Source: Batillaria attramentaria (lineage: Eukaryota; Mollusca; Gastropoda; Batillariidae). Taken from it: DNA of 64,000 bases. The notes beneath the pieces were generated by a model, which saw only the letters and a list, made by a program, of their open reading frames with translations, did no database searches and was not told where the DNA came from. Below are positions 33,861-43,392 of this stretch, in pieces. A program made the translations under genes and the position numbers. Numbering within the stretch: the first letter of the stretch is position 1; each line of letters starts with the position of its first letter. The DNA lies in assembly GCA_018292915.2 (NCBI GenBank), contig JACVVK020000342.1:217501-281500 (forward strand). The letters are read 5' to 3'.

Positions 33861-34174
33861 AAGTGCTGGAGAACCCATTTTAGATATCAAAATCGCTCCT
33901 ACTACATAGAGATAATGTGTGTGGGGTGCCATAAAAAAATTTTTTTTTTTAAATTCCCTGCAGCCGTTATCGTCAGTTGACCCGAAACTTTGTACTCAAA
34001 GCACATTTCCTCTACACAAGCCACACGCCTCACAAACATCGAAGAAGAGACGCCGCACGCGCACTGACGCAAAGTATGAGCGTCATGTTTGATTGACGTC
34101 ATCCTGGTTTTTCTTGGGGATGTCTCGCCACTTTTTTTTCCCCCAATTCCTCTATTTGGAGACGTGGTGTTTAG

Positions 34175-34474
34175 TTGTATTTTACTTCTGCCATGTCGCT
34201 CTCTTCGTGCACTAGCAGAGAAGACACGGGATACAACAGAATACAACTCAAATACTTTATTAACAGAATATGCGCGGAGAACAAATTCATGAAAGAAGAA
34301 GAAGAACCCAGAACGCTGTGCAGGGCTGCTTACATACTGAACAGGTCAGATAGATCTAGAACATTCCTCAACTTACTGGAAGGTTCGGAATCTTTTCCAG
34401 GCGACGTTACTGCACCAGCATGTTCTGGGATGGTCTAGAAATTACCATCGAAATGCAGTGGCTTTTCGCGATCT

Positions 34475-34477
<3 letters not shown>
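34175..34477 (+). repeat. Dispersed repeat I, uninterrupted copy
   Basis: ccatgtcgctctcttcgtgc to cagtggcttttcgcgatctc. It is the same unit as 29440-30362 without the nested insertion. A (GT)n of about 55 bp follows at 34478-34533. Confidence 0.85.
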
Positions 34478-34534
<57 letters not shown>

Positions 34535-34828
34535 CCGCGCGTACATGTATATGCATACAGACAAGCGCGCGTCTAAGAGAGAGGGAGAGAGAGTGGGTGT
34601 TTCTCATCTCCGATAGCCTACCAGTAAGCAATCGTCTGTCAGTCAGGCCTGCGGGAAGTAACTCTGTCAAAGGGGTGCGACTTTGTTACAAGAATTCATT
34701 CACCCATGTAGAGCCTCGCATACGTCAAAAAGTTAGTGACGTCAACCAGCTAGGCGAGCTAACACGACCTCATGTGTTTGGGGTTTTGCGAGTGCAAAGA
34801 GGCACGGAAAGGGTTTCCAGTACTTTCT

Positions 34829-35773
34829 TTATGTCAGCATGCTTGATGTCAGAGAGCTTGCATACGTGTGCGCGCGGGCTGCATACATGACACAACGACC
34901 ACGACTGTGACGACAGCAGGTCACTGAATGGAAACAACATACTGGGCTGGTGGACATCTTGTTTTGTTGTTGTTTGTTTCTTTTTTTTAAAGTTGTTTCT
35001 CTCTGATCTCCCGCAGAGACGATTTTGCAAGTGTAACTCTGACAATGACGTAAGAAAACGTGCGTCATCGATGCTGACGTGTATGGTGCAGCGAACGCAC
35101 TTCTCCGTCTCAGTAGAGAAACAACTTCATGGGATGGTGCAGATTTCGCTGCGTACGGCACTGCCATGGTGCCTGAATGGCTGGATAGTTTTTGCATGTA
35201 TTTCACATGGCGAAGACTGTCAAGAGTGTCCTTGCTCTGTCCCCCTGCTTTCTTGACAGCCTTCGCTGTGGACTGTGCCAAGAAGACCGCTGCTTGTTGT
35301 CGAAAGTCAGATGATTCTCTCAACTTCTTCAGAGGTAGCACTTTCCCAACAGAGAACACACTGCTTGTTGTGTCGCATCCTCCAATAGCATGTGCAAACA
35401 GCAAGTTTGTACAAACATCCTCACCCAAAGCAGCCTGTGTAGCTTTGATGTCCCAGATCTTGACGGCTGATTTTGACTGAGACATCATGAAGGTATCTCT
35501 GTGTTGTTGAGTTACATGGTGCAACAGAAGAACCAAAAGGTCAGTATCTTCTCCAGTCAGAACAACCTGTGACTCTTTTGCCCTTTTCAGGGATGTCTGG
35601 ACTATGAGGCAGTCTGCATCACCAGAGGCATGTGCTGTGTGAAATCCGTTCTCCATGTGTGCTTTGCTTAGCGCGCAGCAGCAAGTTTCAGTGGTACAAA
35701 ACAAGGCTGTGACGTTTCTCCAGACTTTCCCCGCACACTGTGACGTAACGAAATCCGGCTGAGTCATAGACAC
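34829..35773 (-). CDS. ORF of invertebrate repeat family with PIN/FEN-like motifs, probably partial
   Basis: A 314-codon frame. It contains HASGDADCLIVQTSL, then VVLTGEDTDLLVLLLHHV, then LLFAHAIGGCDTTSSVFSVG and RQQAAVFLAQ. From memory, this set (acidic GEDTD, then an H-A-x-x-GCDTTS box) marks multi-copy proteins of marine invertebrates resembling PIN/FEN nucleases; function unproven. The family is usually longer at the N-terminus, so this is a 3' piece. The last 60 or so residues are Lys/Gln-rich and may be read-through. No promoter or intron is evident. A 113-bp piece is duplicated at 33062. It may be mobile or a decayed copy. Confidence 0.55.
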   Translation of the reverse strand: MSMTQPDFVTSQCAGKVWRNVTALFCTTETCCCALSKAHMENGFHTAHASGDADCLIVQTSLKRAKESQVVLTGEDTDLLVLLLHHVTQQHRDTFMMSQSKSAVKIWDIKATQAALGEDVCTNLLFAHAIGGCDTTSSVFSVGKVLPLKKLRESSDFRQQAAVFLAQSTAKAVKKAGGQSKDTLDSLRHVKYMQKLSSHSGTMAVPYAAKSAPSHEVVSLLRRRSAFAAPYTSASMTHVFLRHCQSYTCKIVSAGDQRETTLKKRNKQQQNKMSTSPVCCFHSVTCCRHSRGRCVMYAARAHTYASSLTSSMLT

Positions 35774-35823
35774 TTGACGTGCACAGTACGCTGCTGCGTT
35801 CTTTTTGGCGGGAGTTGTAAGAC

Positions 35824-35827
35824 GCGC

Positions 35828-35909
<82 letters not shown>
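35824..35909. repeat. (GT)n microsatellite, about 85 bp
   Basis: A pure GT repeat preceded by gacgcgcgcg, immediately upstream of the minus-strand PIN-like ORF. Confidence 0.95.
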
Positions 35910-35913
<4 letters not shown>

Positions 35914-36072
35914 ATGTGATGGCTATCTCCTAAATCACCTCGTTGAAGGGCTTTTTACTTTGAGATAAAATGGGAATTCACCTTCTCCAGACCTACCTTT
36001 CACGATTTTTATCCTGCCTTTCCCCACCGTGCACAGCACTCTCTGGGGCACAGAGTCTTTCAGCGGAAAGTA

Positions 36073-36164
36073 CATTTTCACGACCCGCCGAAAAGGGACT
36101 GCACTCTGGAGTCTACGTGCATAGACTCCAGAGTGCAGTCCCTTTTCGGCGGGTCGTGAAAATG
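36073..36164. repeat. Perfect 43-bp-arm palindrome
   Basis: The arms 36073-36115 and 36122-36164 are exact reverse complements; the spacer is cgtgca (36116-36121). Confidence 0.96.
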
Positions 36165-36507
36165 TGACTGCTTACAGCCAGCGCCATTTTCAAAAATGGC
36201 GATTTTTATTTTTTTTTTTTTTAATAGAAAAACGAAGACTTGTGTGTCATATGAATCGATTTGAAACGAAGTCTTGAATATCCGACCACTTTTGGTTTGG
36301 GCAAAATCTTTGCCAGAGGACAATTATTGTTGCGCTTTGATGGCACTGTTTACGTGATACACAGATCCAACAGGATGTGAGTGAACGGCAAAGGGGTTGC
36401 ACTCTGACAGGCCAAGGTGTTGCACTCTACACGCAAGTATTATTGCACGGTGCAGACGATCACGTACCTGCCTTGTGGTGGAATAAGAGACGATTACAAA
36501 AGCATAC

Positions 36508-36627
36508 ACACCCGTGCTCTAGGACTGAATGTAATATAGATCTGTCCATTCAGACAGAGACATGTCTACACACCCGTGCTCTAGGACTGAATGTAATAGA
36601 GATCTGTCCATTCAGACAGAGACATGT
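36508..36627. repeat. 62-bp unit, two tandem copies
   Basis: acacacccgtgctctaggac then tgaatgtaat and gatctgtccattcagacaga then gacatgt occur twice with two or three differences. Confidence 0.92.
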
Positions 36628-36920
36628 TATGTATGTCTCTGATTCAGAAACACGCCTACTTTCACTCTGAAGACAGCCTGCCATCACTTGCGCCATTGAG
36701 GATCCCTCTGGGTTCAAAGCTGGTCAAGGATGACATAGTTCGCGACCTTGTGTTTGAGAGCACCGAGACAATTTAGGCCCGTCACGGTAGCGCAGTGAGC
36801 GCCATTTCCCCACCGTGCACAGAGGTACTTTCCACTGAAAGACTTTGTGCCCCAGAGAGTGCGTGCACAGAGGTACTTTCCACTGAAAGACTCTGTGCCC
36901 CAGAGAGTGGGGAAGGAGAG

Positions 36921-37739
36921 AGAGAGAGGGAGCTAGCATTGACGTCACACGAAGAAATGACGCAAGGAGCGAGATTATGACGTCTGTGGCTGAAGACGCC
37001 ATGGCAAGACACCACCCAGAGCGAGCAGTGAGACATTCCCAGATCCGTGTAGCCAAAAGAAATTAGGACGGACTCGAACCATATCACAACTACCACGGAA
37101 CACCAATGTGACTTCAACGTGGCCTGAAAACGTGTTCGCTTTGCTAATTTATGAAGTTTTTGGGAGAGAGGAATTCAGTCGAGTCCGTCATTGCTTGAAA
37201 AGTTGTGTTTACTTTCCAGACCTTTTCAGTCCAAAAGCACTCTTTTTTTTTTCTTCTCCCCCCCCCCCCGCCCCCGCCCCCTCTGCAAGGTACGGTGGTT
37301 GTTTTGATAATAGGTTTATTTTTGGAGTCTAGGAAAATTCTGAGACGTTATTCTTCCATTAAAAAAGCAGTAATAATAGTTAGGCACATCTTTCTGAATG
37401 AGCAGTTTTGTTAATTGCACCTCTTATCTGTTATCTCAGCAGAGGTAGAGGCACGGGTATACAATAGGACTTCTAACAGCTTTGCACGGCCGGACGCGTT
37501 CACTCCATTTAGATCTATATTCACAGCTGGATGAATGTTTAGATTTGCAATGAGACAAACTAGGAGACCGACAGGTTAGAAAGCTTTCTGAATAATTTAT
37601 ATGGAAAGTTGTTTGGCAGTTTATTTCTGCCACTGTGGTTCATGGTCTGATTCTAGTGCAAAGCTAGCATGTTTTGAAAATACCCAGCATCTGCAGGAAG
37701 CAGAAAGGTGGATTATTGCCAGCAGTGCAGTTAACACGT
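36921..37739. other. Intergenic, no gene seen
   Basis: A C-run at 37259-37269 and otherwise unique-looking AT-rich sequence. The start exon of the downstream tetraspanin would be expected here or further upstream but could not be identified. Confidence 0.5.
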
Positions 37740-38216
37740 GGCCTGCATCTCAAGGCAAAGCAAGGAAACGTTTGAAAACACTTAGCACCTCCTGGAAGAA
37801 GGAGAAAAAGCAGATCGGTGTAAAGAGCCCGGTGCTATGGGAGAACATTGCTGCACCTTAGCCTAAAACGGCCAGTATTGAGCTCAATGCAAGCTTGTCC
37901 GAGGCAAAGCAAAACTCGATCTCAAGGCAAAACAAGGACACGTACCAAAATTACTAAGCACCTCCAGGAGGACGAAACAGGAGATCGCTGTGAAGGTCCT
38001 GTGCTATGGGAGGCTACTGCTGCCCCTTGGCCCAAAACGGCCGATCTTGACCTCGAGACAAGCTCCACCTCAAGAGAAAGCAAAACTTGATCTCAAGGCA
38101 AAGGAAGGACACGTACGTGCCAAACATATTTAGCACCTCCAGTAATAAGAAGAAAAAAGAGATTGCTGTAAACAGTCCTTTGTTATGGGAGGCCATTGTT
38201 GCACCTTGGCCCAAAG
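37740..38216. repeat. About 150-175-bp tandem repeat, three units
   Basis: Repeated blocks: tctcaaggcaaarcaagg (37750, 37920, 38091), agcacctccwgga/gtaa (about 37786, 37960, 38134), and tatgggagg/aacattgctg then caccttrgcccaaaacgg (about 37836, 38005, 38184). The third unit ends at the first recognisable tetraspanin exon. Confidence 0.8.
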
Positions 38217-38424
38217 CGGGCGAACCAACCTCAGCACGCTGGCCTCTCTGCTGAACCTGGTGACCGGGTTCGCGGGTCAGTCGTTGGTGTTCGGGTCGCT
38301 CTACATCAAGTTTGTCGTGGAGAGCCGCGTGGCAGTGGTCCTGAGCGACCACTCTGGGGCGCTGCCTTTCTTCCTCATGATCGTTGGCTTCGTGCTCTTC
38401 ACCATACAGGCGGCTAGTCTCAAG
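38217..38424 (+). CDS. Tetraspanin exon with TM1 and TM2
   Basis: The frame is clear from NLSTLASLLNLVTGFAGQSL to GALPFFLMIVGFVLFTIQAA, and the donor gtaagg follows at 38425 in phase 0. The 5' border is uncertain: an AG at 38215-38216 is the best acceptor, but it lies in a repeat and its pyrimidine tract is poor. Confidence 0.75.
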
Positions 38425-41400
38425 GTAAGGAGTTAGTTAGTTAGGGCTTAACGCCGCGCAAGCAACAAAGACTATTTCGCGCCTAATCAAGGTCCTTTTT
38501 CGCCAGATTAAAATAAAACGGAAGATAATAAAACAAGGCGTAAATATGTATCAAAAATCTATCCGGTTTAAATGATAAACACGTTTCACTTCTTTGAACA
38601 TCGAACATATGGAGGTCGAGGATAGTCCGTATTACTTGAGATGTCTAAATTTTATAGAACAGATTTGACTCTTTCAAGAAGCTAAAGATGCTGTCAGGGG
38701 GAGGTAAGGAGGAGGTGGCCTACGGCTTCTCATACGTGGGACCTGTGAAAGAACGAATGTCCTGGGTGACCGTAAACGTAGAGGACATTTTGGTTCTGAA
38801 TACTGCCGACCGCGGCGCAAAAAAAAAAGAAAAAAAAAGATAGGACAGATGTCCATTTCGGTTAAGAAAAAAAAAGTAGACGGACGGACAAAAATAACTC
38901 GGTCTATGGCCGATGTTTCACGGTTTCACGTCCTTTTCCACCCTTTTCCACTGCATTCGTTTGATATCAAAGACAGGGAAACAGTCAGCACAAATATTTG
39001 GCCCCAGCCGGGATTCGAACTCAAGACCCAAGAAAGTCAAACGCTCTTTTGGTTCGGTTATGATAATAAGATACGATTTGAAAGAAGAAAAAAAACCACT
39101 TTATTTATCCCTCATGGGGAAATTAAATGGCAGACCGGTCGCAAGCGGAGTTGCTTCCCATAATGTGAGGAGAGAAATTCTGCAGTCCAGACAAGGTCGG
39201 TATGTGGAATGACATTGGCCTGAGTGATCCTTGGCTACAGTATGTCAAACCAGGGTAAGGTGACCGTGACTTTCTGTCTGCGTGTAGATGGCCGAGGTCA
39301 GAATCGTGACTCTCTCTCCGTTCAAGGTCACCCTGTGAGCCTCTCACTGTGACGGTCACGACGATCGAAACTGCAGAGGTCCGATTTATGGGGTCTAGTT
39401 TTTATCGCACTTAGTGCGGAACTAAATACAGCGCTGGCAAAATGGGTTTCTACCGGTCAAAGGGAAACTACCATCTGTTAGTATGCTGCTGGGGAAAAAA
39501 ACAAAACAAAAAAACTTTCAGCATAGAGAGAGTTTAAGGCGCACTTGTTTCCAGGCGTAACATGCCAGATAAACTCCACGGCACGGATGATCCCGATGTC
39601 GTAGAATATTTCGGAACCAGGATAAATCGGAACCGGTTCCCCCAAATCCTAGGATATTTCGGAACCATTGGCATTTATCCCGCACCTGGCAGACAAAATT
39701 CATGTGGGCTAATGACCTTCTAGACGGTTAAGAAATATCCTGGTGGTTTCCAAATATACCCTAACCCTAACCTTAAAATCGGAATGGTTCCGAAAAATCC
39801 TGCCACCAGGGCCAGGATAAATCGGAATGGTTCCCATTCGTCCGGTTCCGAAATATCCTGTGACACCGAGTCACGTCCAGCCTTGTCCTTCGCCGTAGGT
39901 CGTGGGTGCAGCTGACCCACACTTTCATTCACGCGTCCGTAGCTTAGTCAATTTTAGATCCGTGAAACTTCGTGACATTGTCGGTCGTGGTATTGGAGAA
40001 GTGCTCACCAAAAACTGCGTGATTCTGACCGTAAACAAACAAGTAAATAAGGAACAGGAGCATTGTCGGTGGTCTAGTGTTTAACAGACTTTGCCACCAA
40101 TGCGAGAGGTCAGGTTCGAGTCCCACTCGGGGTAAAGATTTTTTTCCTTCTCGTACGTGGCACCGTTCATTCGGGCCGATCGTCGGGGGTTCTCTCCGGG
40201 TACCCCGGTTTCCTCCCCCTCTGCTTTAAAAATGTTCAGCCCACAAAATTTGAAAATTATTGCAATTCTAAATTCCGAAACTTATGTAGCTGAGCTGACC
40301 CTTCGCACTACGTGTCCAATGTGTGAGAGAATGTGTGTGATTCACGTGAGCGTGCGTGTTGGGTTCAGTTGGCGGCGCTTTGAGCCGATTCAAGGAATTG
40401 GGTAAAGCGCCTGTACGATACTGAGTTATTATTATTGTCAACTGAGTTGCACTGACCCGGCCACCGGGAAGTGCCCTGGGGTGCGGGGGAGTTCATTCCC
40501 GGGGCAGGGGCTTAACATGTCAGCATGCTCCATTTTTCAAAGCGGCCGTGCTGGCAGAGATGGAATCTCTGTCTCGGACCATACGATTAGTTTCATCTCC
40601 GCAAATCCATGGCCCTGACAGTAGAATGGCTGGTTAGTCAGCTAGCTGGTTAGGGGTTTGGGGCGAGCAGCTGTTTGGGAGTTTAACGTCCGTTTCCACC
40701 ACGTAAGAGTGATATTAAAGACGGGGGCAACGAGAGAAAAAAAAAAAAGACCAGCGCAAATATTTGGCCCCAGGCGGGATTCCAGCTCAGGACCTGAGCA
40801 TTGGGAGTCCAATGCTCTACCATTCGGCTATCCCGGCACCCCTTGTTGGTGGTTAACACTCTCTTTCGCTGCGTAGTTTTTTTTTGTTGTGTTTTTGTTT
40901 ACGATGGTACGACGAAGGAAAACGCAGAATCTGTTGTTGCCGTCGTCGTCGTCGTTGTTGTTGTTGTTGTCGTCGTTGTTTTCAAGACCTCCTCTTCATA
41001 TCCATTTCCCGATCAGCGGGTGTTGGACCTGCAATACTCGGGTCATGAGTTCGAATTCCGGCTGGAGCCGCATATTTGTGTTGACATTTTCCTTCTTGTC
41101 ATGTCTTTGACATCACCCGTATGTAAGGGAAAAGGACGTTAAGCCTCCAACCAACCAACCGGATCCGCGGATAATTGAGTGACTGCTGTGGCAGGTGACG
41201 CATGACTGCGGCACCGTGGAGGGGATGATACGGAGGAACAGCCGCCTGCTCGTGTTCATCCAAGCGTGTCAGGGGCTGAACCTGGTGCTGCTGTTGGTGG
41301 CCGCCATCATGTGCATGGTGCACAAGAACCTGATCAAGGAGAACCTCCACTCCGGCATCATGACCGCCATGAGACTTTACAGGTCAGGGTCTTTGGGTGC

Positions 41401-41512
41401 CATCCACGAGAGAAGATTTCAAAAATTGAGAAGCCCAGAACACCTTATTTTGTCGTATACTGTGCACAGAACCGCCTCTGTCCCATGTTTGAGGAATATG
41501 CACTGAGAGAAG

Positions 41513-41552
<40 letters not shown>

Positions 41553-41762
41553 CATTTATTCGTTTTCGCACAGTTTCACGACAGAGAGGCGGATTTCGAA
41601 GGCAAAGTGTTCTGTTTTAGCTCCATAGTAGCCGTGTTTTCCGTAAATTCTACGTCTGGATTCCATACCACCGACCACAACCTACTTTCTAGGGGGGGGG
41701 GGGGGGGGGAGGGAGTGGGGCGTGCGGGGTGGAGGTGAAGACGGACATGGGCCAGAGCTCCT

Positions 41763-41833
<71 letters not shown>

Positions 41834-42354
41834 AATCCTCAAAAAGTCAAGTCTCCTTGTGTGACCAGTACTTCCATTCACGCCATACTTCCATAAATCC
41901 CTGAGCGCCCAAACCTCCAGCTGTCATTCTTCGTACATTGGCGAAAGAATTGAAAACAAACATCAGCATAGCGTCACGACAGCGCGGTACTGTACTTGCT
42001 CTTGACGACAGGGACGACAGCAAGGTGAAGCAAGAGGTGGACGTGATCCAGATGTCGTTCCAGTGTTGCGGGAGCCACACGCCTGCCGACTGGTTCAAGA
42101 TCAGCTGGATCCCGCTCAACGTCGTCAACGTGGACCACCCGGACGTGGCTCGGTGCGTTGCCTGATCACCTGCTTCTGTCTCTCCTTCCTGTATTCCTGT
42201 CTTATTCTCTACAAGCCCCTTTACCGTGGAAAAGGAAAATGGTGCTGCCATTGCCATCGGGGGAGCGTGTCGCCACAGTACAGAGCCAGCCATAGTTTTT
42301 CTTTTACCTATACATGTGTGCATGGCGGGTTTTGTTTTGTTTTGTTTGTTTGCT

Positions 42355-42410
<56 letters not shown>

Positions 42411-43316
42411 TCCGGGAACTTCCGGCTGTTTCTCACAGGGGAAGCGCGTCGCCGCGGTGCAGCGCAACCCAATACCTATCCTATTTTTCAATTTTGCTGG
42501 AGGAGGCAAGCTGAATAACCCGGAGAAAATCCCCGGTAGCCTGCCAGGAAAACCCGGTACCACATAATTATCACAGTCTTGACCAGGCCTCGAACCCTAG
42601 CGGCTTCATCGCCGTGACAGCGGTGACGGCCGTTCATTAGCGCAGCGGCCAAGTCGGACGCGCTACCTACTAGAGACCGCTCACCTCTGATCCTGCCCTC
42701 CTACTCCTCAGGATCCGTATCAGGCGAGGCCAGATCCCCTTCAGTCATGGTGATCGAGGCACACTCCAGTTTTCTTTCCACATCTGGCTTGAAGTGCACT
42801 ACATCCGTTAGCGGCACAGTTAGTTAGTTAAATATAGTACATGTATAATATGTGTCCTGTCAGCTACCTGGTGGAAGGGGAGATCATCAAGGATGACGCA
42901 CCCTTCAGCTGTTGCGATATCACCGTGCCCCGACCGTGCGTCCATCATGACGTGCAGAACGTCAGCGCCCACAGAGGTCTAGGACCTCTCGGCACGCTCT
43001 ACCCTATAGGCTGCGTGGTGGCACTAGAGAGATACTGGAAGGAGTCGGTCCTCGACCCGGCCCTCTTCGCCGTCCTCGTCATCATGGCGATGCAGGTATG
43101 GCGGTGAAGGTCTTTTGTCGTGTGAGAGTGTGAGTTTGTCAAGCGTGTGTAACAGGCTGGTGGGCTTCGGTGAACAAGTTTTTTTGATACTCCAGATGGA
43201 TGGGGGGTTTGTTGTAATCACTTGCCCGTGCGCATCCACAACTGAAAAGCTTGCTACGTGTTCAGACGGTTCCTCCGAAGTGTGCTCGCAACTGCATGTT
43301 CTTCATTAGTTTGTTG

Positions 43317-43392
<76 letters not shown>

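Larger units (their letters stand above)
36018..36920. repeat. Fold-back region bounded by inverted repeats
   Basis: ccccaccgtgcacagcactc through gggcacagagtctttcagcg then gaaagtac at 36022-36073 is the inverse of the unit aggtactttccactgaaaga then ctttgtgccccagagagtg. That unit is present twice in tandem (46-bp period) at 36829-36918. Between them lie a perfect palindrome (36073-36164) and a 62-bp tandem duplication (36508-36627). Confidence 0.75.
38425..41194. other. Tetraspanin intron (first seen)
   Basis: It holds a repeat end like that at 17335 (ttagggcttaacgccgcgca), SINE-B copies at 38918, 40640 and 41018, a SINE-A at 40062, an inverted-repeat-rich block at 39560-39890 (ggttccgaaatatcc and its inverses) and a (GTC/GTT)n tract at 40935-40980. 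Confidence 0.7.

Noticed and set aside
34420..34890. Plus-strand 156-residue ORF.
   Set aside because: It begins in a repeat, crosses a (GT)n microsatellite and has no recognisable domain.
36073..36164. Pre-microRNA gene.
   Set aside because: The duplex is perfect over 43 bp with no mismatches or bulges and lies in a fold-back repeat; nothing supports precise processing.
41847..42563. 238-residue minus-strand frame with polyproline.
   Set aside because: It runs through a poly-G run, a SINE-D and the antisense of a tetraspanin exon, with no domain.
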